A stretch of 64,000 nucleotides of DNA. It comes from JAIQFF01 sp963788505 (lineage in GTDB: Bacteria > Acidobacteriota > Terriglobia > Terriglobales > Acidobacteriaceae). The notes below the pieces were generated by a model that saw only the letters and a program-made list of their open reading frames with translations, made no database searches and was not told the DNA's origin. This document shows, in pieces, positions 1 through 8,124 of this stretch (position 1 is the stretch's first letter; each line of letters starts with the position of its first letter). The position numbers were made by a program, and so were the translations under genes. The DNA lies in contig CAWBGY010000006.1 of NCBI GenBank assembly GCA_963788505.1, positions 372,001 to 436,000 on the forward strand. Direction: 5' to 3'.

Positions 1-67
1 AGCCCGTGGTGGCCAGCAACGCCAACCCGAGCGCCGCCATTGCCAGCATTCGTATGCTTGTTTTCAT
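1..67 (-). CDS. secreted protein, 5' end only (partial)
   Basis: Only the first 22 codons are inside the window; the gene runs off the left edge. The start is the ATG at 67, with a GGGAGA ribosome-binding site about 12 bases upstream. The peptide begins MKTSIRMLAMAALGLALLA, a typical signal peptide with basic residues followed by an Ala/Leu core, so the product is exported. It lies 149 bases downstream of the second exbD gene on the same strand and may be the last member of the tonB operon. In acidobacteria such operons are often followed by a tetratricopeptide-repeat protein, but nothing visible here proves that. Confidence 0.6.
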   Translation of the reverse strand, partial: MKTSIRMLAMAALGLALLATTG

Positions 68-166
68 TGCGCTGTAAGTCTCCCTTGCCAGAAATCGTCA
101 GGCTTGCGCTGCTGCCAACGGACGACCCGCACGCGACCGTGCCCAGCGGGCGCGGATGGGACGACT

Positions 167-186
167 GGGCGGACAAACGTCCGCCC
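167..186. repeat. GC hairpin, family with 8-bp stem and tetraloop
   Basis: GGGCGGAC and GTCCGCCC flank an AAAC loop in the spacer between exbD and the partial gene. It resembles the hairpins at 7211-7237, 7380-7406, 11403-11422 and 24601-24619. It lacks a T-run, so it is not a classic terminator, although it may protect the 3' end of the exbD transcript. Confidence 0.5.
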
Positions 187-216
187 CTCCACGGGGTACC
201 ACAACCTCATTCGGGC

Positions 217-657
217 TTAGCCGCCGGCTTCAATCTTGGCCGTGATCAGACCCACTTTATCGACGCCCGACGCATGCGCGATGTCAATTACGTTGGCCAC
301 ATCAGCAAACGGAACTGCATCGTCGCCCTTGACGAACATCACCTTTTCCGCGCGTGTCTTGAAGATGTCGGTCAAGCGGCCCTGCAGGTTGTCCCAGGTC
401 GTGTCCTCCTGGTTGATCTTCAGTGCCGGCGGCTGACCTGCTCCCCGGTCGATCAACTGCACCACGATGGTGCGGTCCGGGGTCGTATTCTTGGGCGCAT
501 TCGGCGGTGGCGGTTGGGGCACCAGTGCATCCAGTCCCTTGGGGGTTAACGGCGTGATCACCATGAAGATGATGATCAGCACCAGCAGCACGTCAATCAG
601 CGGCGTGACATTCATGTCCGCGCTCTGACCGCCGCCCGATCCCATTGCCATTCCCAT
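217..657 (-). CDS. exbD: ExbD/TolR-type biopolymer transport protein (second copy)
   Basis: 146 residues, the usual ExbD size. After a Gly/Met-rich cytoplasmic tail comes the signature MNVTPLIDVLLVLIIIFMV (about residues 15-33), the single membrane helix with the conserved Asp that takes part in proton flow. The rest is the periplasmic domain. The start ATG at 657 has a GAGGAG site 8 bases upstream. It is the second of two tandem exbD genes behind tonB and exbB, an arrangement known from bacteria with many TonB receptors, where the extra ExbD may diversify the complex. The long TonB-dependent receptor at 48452-51649 is a plausible but unlinked client. Confidence 0.93.
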   Translation of the reverse strand: MGMAMGSGGGQSADMNVTPLIDVLLVLIIIFMVITPLTPKGLDALVPQPPPPNAPKNTTPDRTIVVQLIDRGAGQPPALKINQEDTTWDNLQGRLTDIFKTRAEKVMFVKGDDAVPFADVANVIDIAHASGVDKVGLITAKIEAGG

Positions 658-724
658 AACAGTTCTCCTCGAATGTCTTGGCTACAAATGTCTTGGCTAC
701 GAACGTCTGGCTACGAACTCCAGG

Positions 725-1195
725 CTATTGTCCGCCACTGGGCGGAGCAGCCGGCGGAGCCGGTGCGGCGGTGGTCGCCTTGCGCTGCTCGGTCAGCAGA
801 CCCAACTGATCCACGCCCGCCGCCCGCACATTGTCCACGACCTCAACCACGGACCCGAACCGGGCGCGCGCGTCCGCCTTAACGAACACCCGCTTGTCCA
901 CCCGATTGGCCAGGCGGTCCCTGACTTTGCCCGTCAACTGGTCAGCCGGCAGCTTGTCAGTCCCGAAGTAGACGGTACCGTCGCGCATGATCGACACCAG
1001 CAGGGCGTCTTCCTTGTCGGCGTCCGGCATCGCTTCTGGATTATTTACCTTCGCCATGTCCACGCTTACACCGTGCTGCAGCATGGGCGTGATCACCATG
1101 AAGATGATCAGCAACACCAGCATCACGTCCACCATGGGGGTCACGTTGATGTTGGAGTTGACCTTGACTCCCTCGTTCCGCTTATTCAACGCCAT
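725..1195 (-). CDS. exbD: ExbD/TolR-type biopolymer transport protein (first copy)
   Basis: 156 residues. The core SNINVTPMVDVMLVLLIIFMV near residues 14-34 holds the membrane helix and its proton-carrying Asp. The periplasmic part ends with an Ala/Pro/Gly-rich tail (about residues 140-156) that is longer than in the next gene. The ATG at 1195 has an AGGAG site. It lies 170 bases after exbB and 67 bases before the second exbD on the same strand, so all four genes are probably co-transcribed. With ExbB it should convert the proton gradient into movement of TonB. Confidence 0.93.
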   Translation of the reverse strand: MALNKRNEGVKVNSNINVTPMVDVMLVLLIIFMVITPMLQHGVSVDMAKVNNPEAMPDADKEDALLVSIMRDGTVYFGTDKLPADQLTGKVRDRLANRVDKRVFVKADARARFGSVVEVVDNVRAAGVDQLGLLTEQRKATTAAPAPPAAPPSGGQ

Positions 1196-1365
1196 AAACT
1201 CACATCTCCTGGGCGGGTTACCCGCAAAATCCGCCCCCCGCTAAGAATGATTCTCAGCGCCTCGGGCTCTCGACCTCACGCCTTCCCTCATGCCTTTGAG
1301 CCTGGCGCCGGGACTTCACCCGGCGCCAGATCAGCCACTCTGAGGTTGCAGCCTGGGGTTTAGGC

Positions 1366-2124
1366 CTAGGAGCGGCGCAATCCTCGCCGCTTCAGGAAGT
1401 AATCAATCAATTCGCTCGACGAGTTATCCATCTCCACGTCGAAGGCTTCCACGCGTCCGGTCAGGTAGTTGAACATCATCACGGCCGGAATGGCTACGAA
1501 GAGTCCGATCGCGGTGGTCACCAGCGCTTCCGAAATACCGCCGGCGACCGCTGCCAGACCGGTGGCTTTTTCGGACTGAATCCCTTTAAACGCGTTGATG
1601 ATGCCGACCACCGTGCCCAGCAGTCCCACGAACGGGGCTGTTGAACCAATGGTTGCCAGGCCGCCCAGGCCGCGCTTCAGTTCGGCGTGAACGATGGCTT
1701 CGGTGCGCTCCAGAGCGCGCTTGGAAGCTTCGATGGTCTCGCCCGGAATCTCGCCGCTTTCCTGGTGCGCCCGGAATTCCATCAAGCCCGAGGTTACAAC
1801 CTTGGCCAGATGGCTTTTCTTGTTGCGCTCTGCAACTTTGATGGCTTCTTCGATCTTGCCATCGCGCAGCGCGCCGGCCACGGCGGGAGCAAACGCACGC
1901 GATTGTTTACGCGCGGCACTGAAGGCCATGGCGCGATCAATCATGACTCCGATTGACCAACCCGACATGACAAACAGAATGATGACCACTGCTTTCGCTG
2001 GAATACCCATCTGGTGCCACAGCGAAATCGGGTCCCAACCCACTTGTGCCTGCTCCTGGAAAAACCAGGCCGCCATAGTGGACATATGTGCGTAAGTAAG
2101 TGCTGCTAGATTGGCTACGAACAT
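1366..2124 (-). CDS. exbB: ExbB/TolQ-type proton channel protein
   Basis: 252 residues, a member of the MotA/TolQ/ExbB family. The first hydrophobic helix lies near residues 43-63. The conserved family block (about residues 155-225) includes GGLATIGSTAPFVGLLGTV and a GISEALVTTAIGLFVAIPA stretch, which form the pore helices. ExbB makes the pentameric inner-membrane channel that surrounds the ExbD dimer and drives TonB. It follows tonB by 83 bases and precedes exbD by 170. The start ATG has a GGAGG site. Family membership is clear; the choice of ExbB over TolQ rests on the adjacent tonB. Confidence 0.93.
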   Translation of the reverse strand: MFVANLAALTYAHMSTMAAWFFQEQAQVGWDPISLWHQMGIPAKAVVIILFVMSGWSIGVMIDRAMAFSAARKQSRAFAPAVAGALRDGKIEEAIKVAERNKKSHLAKVVTSGLMEFRAHQESGEIPGETIEASKRALERTEAIVHAELKRGLGGLATIGSTAPFVGLLGTVVGIINAFKGIQSEKATGLAAVAGGISEALVTTAIGLFVAIPAVMMFNYLTGRVEAFDVEMDNSSSELIDYFLKRRGLRRS

Positions 2125-2207
2125 GAGTTGCTTTCCCTCCTCAGAGCTTGTCAGGTTGCGAAACTATTTCGTACCGCGAAACTGCGTTGCCGCCACATCC
2201 ACGGAAT

Positions 2208-2948
2208 CTAACCCCCGGCCAGGGTAAAGTTGACCGTAATCTGAGTCTCCACTTCGACCGGCTCGCCGTTCAGGATGTACGGCCGGTACTTCCACTGCTT
2301 CACCGCCTCAATGGCGGACGGAGCCAGCATCGGGTGACCGCTGATCAGGCGCAGGTTCTGAATTGACCCATCCTTGCTGATCTCGGCTTGGAGTAACACT
2401 GAACCTTGGATGCGTGCCTGCCGTGCCAGAGGGGGATAAGTAGGCTGAATTTTGCGAATCAGCAAACCCTGGGTCACGCCTTGCGAAACCCGCACACGCT
2501 GCGGAGTGGCCACTCTGGGCACTGCGATCGGGGTCGAATTGATAATGCCGCCGATCACGCCGCCCATTTGACCGCCTGCGGCGCCCGGGACACCGCCCAC
2601 CACACCGGCCATGGTGGAAACCGGAGGCGGCGCCTCTTCCTCTTTGATCATCTGTATTTTTTCCGGGATCTTGGTGGGGGTGCGCAGTTGCCCGTTGATG
2701 ATGTCGGTCTGAATGATCTTTACCACCTTGATGGGGGTCGCAGCGGGTGGTGGCGGCGGTGGCGGCGGTGGCGGCGGCGCTACCAGGAAGGTCATCAACT
2801 GGGTTTTGGGCAGAGCTTCGGTGAACAGCAGGGGGATGAGCACCAGCACTCCGACCAGAGCTATCTGCAAACCAAACGACAGAAATGTCGTCAGGCCACG
2901 CTTTGTTTTAAGTCTGCCGCCCGATTCAATGAGGCTATCTTCAAACAT
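2208..2948 (-). CDS. tonB: TonB energy transducer
   Basis: 246 residues. A cytoplasmic tail is followed by a membrane helix (about 25-44), a run of eleven prolines at 58-68 and a Pro/Gly-rich periplasmic spacer. The C-terminal TonB domain (about 168-246) contains IQPTYPPLARQARIQGSV and a final beta strand. The family links ExbBD in the inner membrane to outer-membrane receptors. It is the first gene of the tonB-exbB-exbD-exbD cluster. The ATG at 2948 has an AGGAG site. The proline run is encoded by repeated GGTGGCGGC-type units on the plus strand and is probably prone to length change. Confidence 0.93.
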   Translation of the reverse strand: MFEDSLIESGGRLKTKRGLTTFLSFGLQIALVGVLVLIPLLFTEALPKTQLMTFLVAPPPPPPPPPPPAATPIKVVKIIQTDIINGQLRTPTKIPEKIQMIKEEEAPPPVSTMAGVVGGVPGAAGGQMGGVIGGIINSTPIAVPRVATPQRVRVSQGVTQGLLIRKIQPTYPPLARQARIQGSVLLQAEISKDGSIQNLRLISGHPMLAPSAIEAVKQWKYRPYILNGEPVEVETQITVNFTLAGG

Positions 2949-3096
2949 AAGGATTCTCCTGCTAGACCCTACGTATGTTTAGACACCGCCTGCAGCTGCT
3001 TTGCTCCCAAGCCCACCAAACGCCCCGCATTCCTTACAGCCCCTTCAAACTATTGAAACTACACCCGATTTCGCCAGAACCGGCTCTGCATTCGGC

Positions 3097-4308
3097 CTAC
3101 TGGCCGCTGGCCACTCGACCCTTGCCGCTCACGGCCTTGCCTTTGCTCGAGATCACCGGCACCGGCTTACCCCGGGTTGTCCGCCAATCCTGGTAGGCCA
3201 CCAGAATGGGCGCTGCTATCGCAATCGAGGAATAAGTTCCGATCAGGATCCCGATCACCAGCGCAAAGGAGAAGCCATGCAGCACCTCCCCGCCGAACAG
3301 GTACAGGGCCAAGACCGTCAGAAACGTCAACCCCGCCGTCAGGATCGTCCGGCTTAGCGTTTGATTAATACTCCGGTTTACGATTTCTGACAACTTTTCT
3401 CGCCGCATCAACTTCAAGTTCTCCCGGATGCGGTCAAAAATCACGATGGTGTCGTTATTCGAATAGCCGATCAGGGTCAGGATCGCCGCGATCACGGTCA
3501 GCGAGATTTCCTTGTCGGCCAGGGAGAAGGCGCCCACCGTGATCAGGGTATCGTGGAAAACCGTGACCACCGCGGCCACGCCGTAAATCCACTCGAAGCG
3601 AAAGCCCAGATAGACCAGCATACCGGCCAGGGAATAAACGACCGCCCACTTGGCCTGGCTCTGCAACTGCTTGCCCACCTGCGGACCCACGATCTCTACC
3701 TGATAGACACCGAAATCAGAAAGAAAGAAACCGTCCGGCAAAGCCGCGACTACCGCGGGGTCCACGGCATTCTTGAGTTCATCCATCGAACTCAAGACTC
3801 CGCCCTTGGTCTTGTCGCGATAGTCGACGATGGCCTTGGCTGCGGCCGCGTAGCGCTGGCTGGCGTCGGTTCCGGCGCGCAGCGGATCTTTCTCCAGCAG
3901 GTAATTGGCTAATGTCAAAGAGCTGGTGTTATTCAAGTCCAGCTTGCCGGCTGGAGCATTGGTCTCCAGGGCCCTGATAATTTGTACCTTGCCTTGATCG
4001 AGCGCTTTTTCGCTGGTTTCGCGGACGTCAAGATCGATCAGCACTTCGTTGTTGGCAATGGCTCCCAGGCGTTGAATCTTGGCCTGTCCCAAGCCCACCT
4101 TTTCGAGCGCCGCGCGAATCTCGTTGTCATGGGGCGGGTGCGCGAACTTCACATAGACCAGGGTGCCGCCCCGGAAGTCTACGCCCAGCGGGACGCCGTG
4201 CCAAAAGAACATTGACAGTATCCCCGCCAGGCTGAACAACAACGAAAAGGCGAGAAAATACCACTTCTTGCCCAGAAAGTCTATGTTCGGATTTCGAAAA
4301 AATTCCAC
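3097..4308 (-). CDS. secF: protein translocase subunit SecF
   Basis: About 403 residues from a GTG at 4308. The N-terminal helix is followed by the family motif GVDFRGGTLVYVKF. The C-terminal half holds the remaining helices of the SecD/SecF export domain, including IGYSNNDTIVIFDRIREN. SecDF uses the proton gradient to pull secreted proteins through SecYEG from the periplasmic side. I chose the GTG because residues after it match the family start and a GAAGGG site precedes it. The frame stays open upstream to 4440, but that part is read out of a palindromic repeat (4347-4432) and is probably not translated. It follows secD on the same strand. Confidence 0.92.
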   Translation of the reverse strand: MEFFRNPNIDFLGKKWYFLAFSLLFSLAGILSMFFWHGVPLGVDFRGGTLVYVKFAHPPHDNEIRAALEKVGLGQAKIQRLGAIANNEVLIDLDVRETSEKALDQGKVQIIRALETNAPAGKLDLNNTSSLTLANYLLEKDPLRAGTDASQRYAAAAKAIVDYRDKTKGGVLSSMDELKNAVDPAVVAALPDGFFLSDFGVYQVEIVGPQVGKQLQSQAKWAVVYSLAGMLVYLGFRFEWIYGVAAVVTVFHDTLITVGAFSLADKEISLTVIAAILTLIGYSNNDTIVIFDRIRENLKLMRREKLSEIVNRSINQTLSRTILTAGLTFLTVLALYLFGGEVLHGFSFALVIGILIGTYSSIAIAAPILVAYQDWRTTRGKPVPVISSKGKAVSGKGRVASGQ

Positions 4309-4346
4309 GCTGACGTTAAACCCTTCTTTTGGCTGCTTGATCTGTC

Positions 4347-4432
4347 TTCCCTTTGCGTCCTTGGCACGCTCTGCGGTTAAAGAGCTTTTACCGCAAAATT
4401 CGCCAAGGAACCCGCAAAGAACGCAAAGAAAC
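4347..4432. repeat. dispersed palindromic repeat between secD and secF
   Basis: Imperfect inverted repeat: TTTGCGTCCTTGGC on the left pairs loosely with GCCAAGGAACCCGCAAAG on the right, around a palindromic centre GCGGTTAAAGAGCTTTTACCGC-like core. The same centre and flanks recur at 45186-45281. The copy sits inside the secDF operon, so it would be transcribed as a hairpin between the two genes. Confidence 0.7.
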
Positions 4433-4461
4433 TCGTTCAACTACGGCCCGGAAATGCCCCC

Positions 4462-6093
4462 TCAAATACTCAACTGCTCTCCACGCTGCTTGCGGCTCAA
4501 AATCCAGTCAAAGATCATGCGGGAGACGAACACCGCGGTAAACAGGTTGGCCAGCAGGCCAAAGGTCAAAGTGACCGCGAAACCCTTGACCGGACCGGTG
4601 CCAAACAAAAACAGGATCGCCGCTGAAACGATAGTGGTCACGTGGGTGTCTACGATCGTGACCCAAGCATGCGCGAAGCCCTGCTCCACCGCCGAGGGCG
4701 GCGTCTTTCCGTTCCGGAGTTCCTCCCGGATACGCTCGAAAATCAGCACGTTCGAGTCCACGCCCATGCCCACGGTCAGAATCACGCCGGCAATTCCCGG
4801 CAGGGTCAGCGTGGCGCCGAAGTATCCCATGAACCCCAGTAGAATCACCAGGTTCAGGATAAGCGCCAGATCGGCGTTGATGCCCGCGCCACGATAGTAC
4901 ACGAGCATGAAAATCAGGACGGCGAGCATGCCAATGACCGCCGCTTGCACTCCGGCCCGGATCGAATCCGATCCCAATGACGGTCCCACCGTACGTTCTT
5001 CCAGATACTTGATGCCCGCCGGCAGCGCGCCCGAGTTCAGCACCAGGGCCAGATCTTTGGCGGCTTGTTCGCTCATCCCGCCGCCGCTGATCCTCCCCTG
5101 GTCGTGGATCTGCTCGTTGATGGTGGCCACTTCACGCACTCGATTATCCAGGACCACGGCCAGCTTGTCTCCCACGTGTGACCCAGTGAAAGCGGCAAAC
5201 TTTCTTCCCCCCTCGTTGGTCAGGACGAAGCCGACGTCGGGAGAATTGGTGTTGGAGTCGCGTCCAACCGAGGCGCCACCCGACCGCAGATCGGCGCCTG
5301 CCACCGCCGAGCTGCGCGTCACCAGGTAATACTCTGCCCCGGAATCGTCGGTGTTCTGGCGGTCAACCGTGCGTCCCTGCAGCAGCATGGAGTCCGGAGG
5401 CAGCACGCCATTGTGCTGCTGCAGGGCATCCTGCTCGCTGGAGTATGGCCCGCCCAGCACCTGCTTGATTTCCAGCATGGCGGTGGACTGCATGATTTCT
5501 TTCACTCGCGCCGGATCGTCCACTCCGGGGAGTTGCACCAGAATCTGATACTGACCCAGGCCATGCTCCTGGATCACAGGCTCGCTCACGCCCAACTGGT
5601 CAATGCGGTTGCGGATGGTCTCAATGGCCAGGGTCACGGCGCGGTTCTTGAGCTCGGCCTCGGCTTGCGGCTTCATGGAGAAAGTCCAGGAGTTGTCCGC
5701 GCCCGAGTTGAGGTCGTATTCTGGCAGCCGTTCGTTCACGTCGGAGCGCAGATCAGAGGTGGACTCCGGCGGCACTCCCTTCAGCACGATCTGGTCAGGA
5801 TGATTGACCGGATCAGGCTTGGTGATCTCGGTGTAATTGATCTTGTGGGTGCGGAGGTCTTCCTTCACCCGTTCCAGCGCACGGTCCGAATCGCCATTCA
5901 CCGCATCATTGACCTGCACCTGCAGGATCAGGTGAGTTCCGCCCTTGAGGTCCAGCCCCAGATGAATGTGTTCCTGCAGCGCCGCCAGCAGTCCACGGCC
6001 GGAGAAATCCTTGGGGACGCCGAAGATGCCAAACAGGAATACCACCAGGGTGGCGACGCTAAGTCCGAGCTTCCAACCTAAAGTCTTGTTCAT
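4462..6093 (-). CDS. secD: protein translocase subunit SecD
   Basis: 543 residues. The first helix (about 7-26) is followed by the SecD signature LGLDLKGGTHLILQV, the large periplasmic domain (about 50-370), and five more helices with DSNVLIFERIREELRNGK in the membrane domain. SecD and SecF form one RND-like machine that completes protein export. It lies 71 bases after yajC and 153 before secF, in the order tgt-yajC-secD-secF conserved across bacteria. Length and motifs are normal. Confidence 0.95.
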   Translation of the reverse strand: MNKTLGWKLGLSVATLVVFLFGIFGVPKDFSGRGLLAALQEHIHLGLDLKGGTHLILQVQVNDAVNGDSDRALERVKEDLRTHKINYTEITKPDPVNHPDQIVLKGVPPESTSDLRSDVNERLPEYDLNSGADNSWTFSMKPQAEAELKNRAVTLAIETIRNRIDQLGVSEPVIQEHGLGQYQILVQLPGVDDPARVKEIMQSTAMLEIKQVLGGPYSSEQDALQQHNGVLPPDSMLLQGRTVDRQNTDDSGAEYYLVTRSSAVAGADLRSGGASVGRDSNTNSPDVGFVLTNEGGRKFAAFTGSHVGDKLAVVLDNRVREVATINEQIHDQGRISGGGMSEQAAKDLALVLNSGALPAGIKYLEERTVGPSLGSDSIRAGVQAAVIGMLAVLIFMLVYYRGAGINADLALILNLVILLGFMGYFGATLTLPGIAGVILTVGMGVDSNVLIFERIREELRNGKTPPSAVEQGFAHAWVTIVDTHVTTIVSAAILFLFGTGPVKGFAVTLTFGLLANLFTAVFVSRMIFDWILSRKQRGEQLSI

Positions 6094-6164
6094 GGCCTGA
6101 CGATCAGTTTCTTCGCTTCATGGGCTGTGGCGCCGGCAGCTTACGGCAGCGCTGCCCCGACTCT

Positions 6165-6491
6165 TCACGCCGCTTTGTTGTTCTTGTCTTCCGGCGCTAC
6201 CACCGAGGCCACCGAGGCCCGGGTCACTTCGATGCGTAAATTGTCCGGCGGGACACGCAGGTGTATGTAATCCTCCCGCAGCGCGATGACGGTCCCGCGC
6301 AGTCCGCCGCTGGTCACAACCTTGTCCCCGGTCTTCAGATCGTTCAGCATCTGCTGCCATTTTTTCTGGCGGCGCTGTTGGGGCATGATCAGGAGAAAAT
6401 AAAAGATGGCAAAGATAAAGATCAGGGGAGCAAACCCCAGCCAGCTTCCCGACCCTAAAGTTTGCAGCGCCAGTAAGTTTGCGATGTTCAT
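6165..6491 (-). CDS. yajC: preprotein translocase subunit YajC
   Basis: 108 residues from the ATG at 6491 (MNIANLLALQ). One membrane helix (about residues 21-38, FAPLIFIFAIFYFLLIMPQ) is followed by the hallmark QQRRQKKWQQML and a small beta domain with LKTGDKVVTSGGLRGTV. YajC associates with SecDF in the inner membrane; its exact role is modest. The upstream in-frame codons to 6518 are not needed, because the shorter form matches the family length and has GGAAGCGA upstream. It sits between tgt and secD. Confidence 0.93.
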   Translation of the reverse strand: MNIANLLALQTLGSGSWLGFAPLIFIFAIFYFLLIMPQQRRQKKWQQMLNDLKTGDKVVTSGGLRGTVIALREDYIHLRVPPDNLRIEVTRASVASVVAPEDKNNKAA

Positions 6492-6631
6492 GCAACCACT
6501 CGCTTCCACCCGCAACAAATCAGGACTAGGCCCCTAGGCGCGTCCTCGCCCTGTGCATTTTACCGCAGGATTTCTTGCTTCCTCAGGCCGGAGATTCTTT
6601 CAGCTTCAGGCATGAACTGGGGATGCCAGAC

Positions 6632-7969
6632 TTATGGTTTTGCTCCAGACTGCTCCCCAGAAAGAAGTTGGGCCTTATTCCCAAGCGCAATAGAATGACG
6701 CACCGCCCGCATGGTGTCAAGGTAGAAGGTAAGGTTGTGGACGGTATTCAAGACTTGGGCCAGAACCTCATTGGCAGCATAAAGATGCCGCAGATAGGCC
6801 CGGGAATAGCGCCGGCAGACCCGGCAACCGCAATTGGGATCGAGCGGGCCCTGGTCAGCCGCGAATCTGGCCTGTTTGATCGAAACCCGACCCTCCGAGG
6901 TAAAGAGCAGGCCGTGCCGGGCCGCCCGGGTGGGCAGGACGCAATCCATCATGTCGATTCCCAGATTGGCGTATTCGACAATCTCCTCCGGCGTGCCAAC
7001 TCCCATCAGGTAGCGCGGTTGGCCGGCAGGAAGGTGCTGCAGCGTGGCTTCCACGATTTCCCGGGTAAGGGCTCGCGGCTCGCCCACGCTAAGACCCCCG
7101 ATGGCATAGCCGGGAAAGCCGATCTCGATGGTGCGTTCAGCCGACTCTTTTCGCAATGCGGGATCCATGCCGCCCTGCACGATCCCGAAAAGAGATTGCG
7201 ATCCTGCATGCGTAGGCCCGGACGCCCTCGTCCGGGCGGGCGAGCGCAAGCTCGCCAAGGCTGCTTGACCCCAGCTCGCCAAGGCTGCAGAATCCATGTT
7301 CGCCGAATCCGAGACCGCCGGATCCAAAACCGCCGAATCCGAGACCGCCGGATCCAAAACCGCCGAGCTGCGCTCGGCTGGGCGGACGAGGGCGTCCGCC
7401 CCTACGTGATCATCGCTCCACGGAACTTCGTGCCGACGTTCCTCGAAATACTTCCGGCTGCGTGCGGCCCAGCGCAGCGTCAACTCCATCGACTGCCGCG
7501 CCCGCTCCCGGTCGGCCGGATACTCGGTGCATTCATCAAATGCCATGATGATGTCCGCGCCCAGGCCGATCTGCGCCTCCATGGCGCTTTCCGGGCTGAA
7601 GAAATGCGCCGATCCGTCCAGATGCGAGCGAAAGGTTACGCCTTCCTCCGTCACCTTGCGCAATTCATTCAGGCTGAAAACCTGAAAGCCGCCCGAGTCG
7701 GTAAGAATCGGCCGCGGCCAGGCCATGAAACGATGCAACCCGCCCAACTGCCGCACCTGCTCCACTCCCGGCCGCAAATAAAGATGGTAGGTGTTCCCTA
7801 AGAGAATCTGGACGCCCAGTTCTTCCAGAATGTCCTGCGATACTCCTTTGACGGAAGCCAGGGTACCAACCGGCATGAAGACTGGGGTTTCGACCACTCC
7901 GTGCGGCGTGGTCAGGCGTCCGGCGCGGGCGGCTCCGGAAGTCGCATCGATCTGAAACGAAATGGACAC
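6632..7969 (-). CDS. tgt: queuine/preQ1 tRNA-ribosyltransferase with a repeat-derived insertion
   Basis: Exchanges guanine 34 for preQ1 in GUN-anticodon tRNAs on the way to queuosine. Visible are TDSGGFQVFSL (the acid/base Asp region), MAFDECTEYPADRERA, LFGIVQGG, GIDMMDCVLPTRAARHG (the nucleophile Asp), and the zinc site CGCRVC with a third Cys and the following His. The likely start is the GTG at 7969; a TTG at 7987 is an alternative. The protein is about 445 residues against the usual 370-385. The surplus is one block of about 70 residues (roughly 188-256) between the helix ending RSRKYFEE and LFGIVQGG. It is encoded by palindromic and tandem repeat DNA (7211-7406). All catalytic and zinc residues remain, so the enzyme may still work. 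Confidence 0.93.
   Translation of the reverse strand: MSISFQIDATSGAARAGRLTTPHGVVETPVFMPVGTLASVKGVSQDILEELGVQILLGNTYHLYLRPGVEQVRQLGGLHRFMAWPRPILTDSGGFQVFSLNELRKVTEEGVTFRSHLDGSAHFFSPESAMEAQIGLGADIIMAFDECTEYPADRERARQSMELTLRWAARSRKYFEERRHEVPWSDDHVGADALVRPAERSSAVLDPAVSDSAVLDPAVSDSANMDSAALASWGQAALASLRSPARTRASGPTHAGSQSLFGIVQGGMDPALRKESAERTIEIGFPGYAIGGLSVGEPRALTREIVEATLQHLPAGQPRYLMGVGTPEEIVEYANLGIDMMDCVLPTRAARHGLLFTSEGRVSIKQARFAADQGPLDPNCGCRVCRRYSRAYLRHLYAANEVLAQVLNTVHNLTFYLDTMRAVRHSIALGNKAQLLSGEQSGAKP
7211..7406. repeat. palindromic element with internal tandem repeats, inside tgt
   Basis: Two 27-base arms (7211-7237 and 7380-7406) are inverted copies of each other with four differences. Each arm is itself a hairpin: CCCGGACG-CCCT-CGTCCGGG on the left and GGGCGGACG-AGGG-CGTCCGCCC-type on the right. 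The four differences are paired within each arm, so both stems are kept. Between them a 30-base unit is perfectly duplicated (7301-7330, 7331-7360), and the word AGCTCGCCAAGGCTGC occurs twice (near 7249 and 7273). The whole element is translated in frame in tgt. Confidence 0.85.
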
Positions 7970-8024
7970 GTTCAGGGATTGTAGCAATCGAGATCGATCA
8001 GCCTCGGGCAGTGCGCAGAAAAAG

Positions 8025-8113
8025 CCTCAACCACAAAGGACACGAAGGATCACAAAGGAAACCCAAATTCCGGGGAAGTCCTTGGTGCACCTCGGTGTCC
8101 TTCGTGGTTGAGG
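8025..8113. repeat. inverted repeat between tgt and map
   Basis: CCTCAACCACAAAGGACACG at the left end is mirrored by CGTGTCC-type sequence ending GTGGTTGAGG at the right end. The arms are about 25 bases with few mismatches, around a centre containing a shorter palindrome. The composition (AAAGGA, ACGAAGGA words) differs from neighbouring coding DNA. Repeats of this wording are widespread in acidobacterial and related genomes. Confidence 0.7.
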
Positions 8114-8124
8114 TTTTTGGGAAG

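Noticed and set aside
4309..4440. N-terminal extension of SecF
   Set aside because: These codons are read through the palindromic repeat at 4347-4432. The GTG at 4308 gives a family-length protein.
7301..7360. CRISPR-like tandem repeat in tgt
   Set aside because: Two 30-base copies are directly adjacent without spacers and lie in a coding frame; no cas gene is present.
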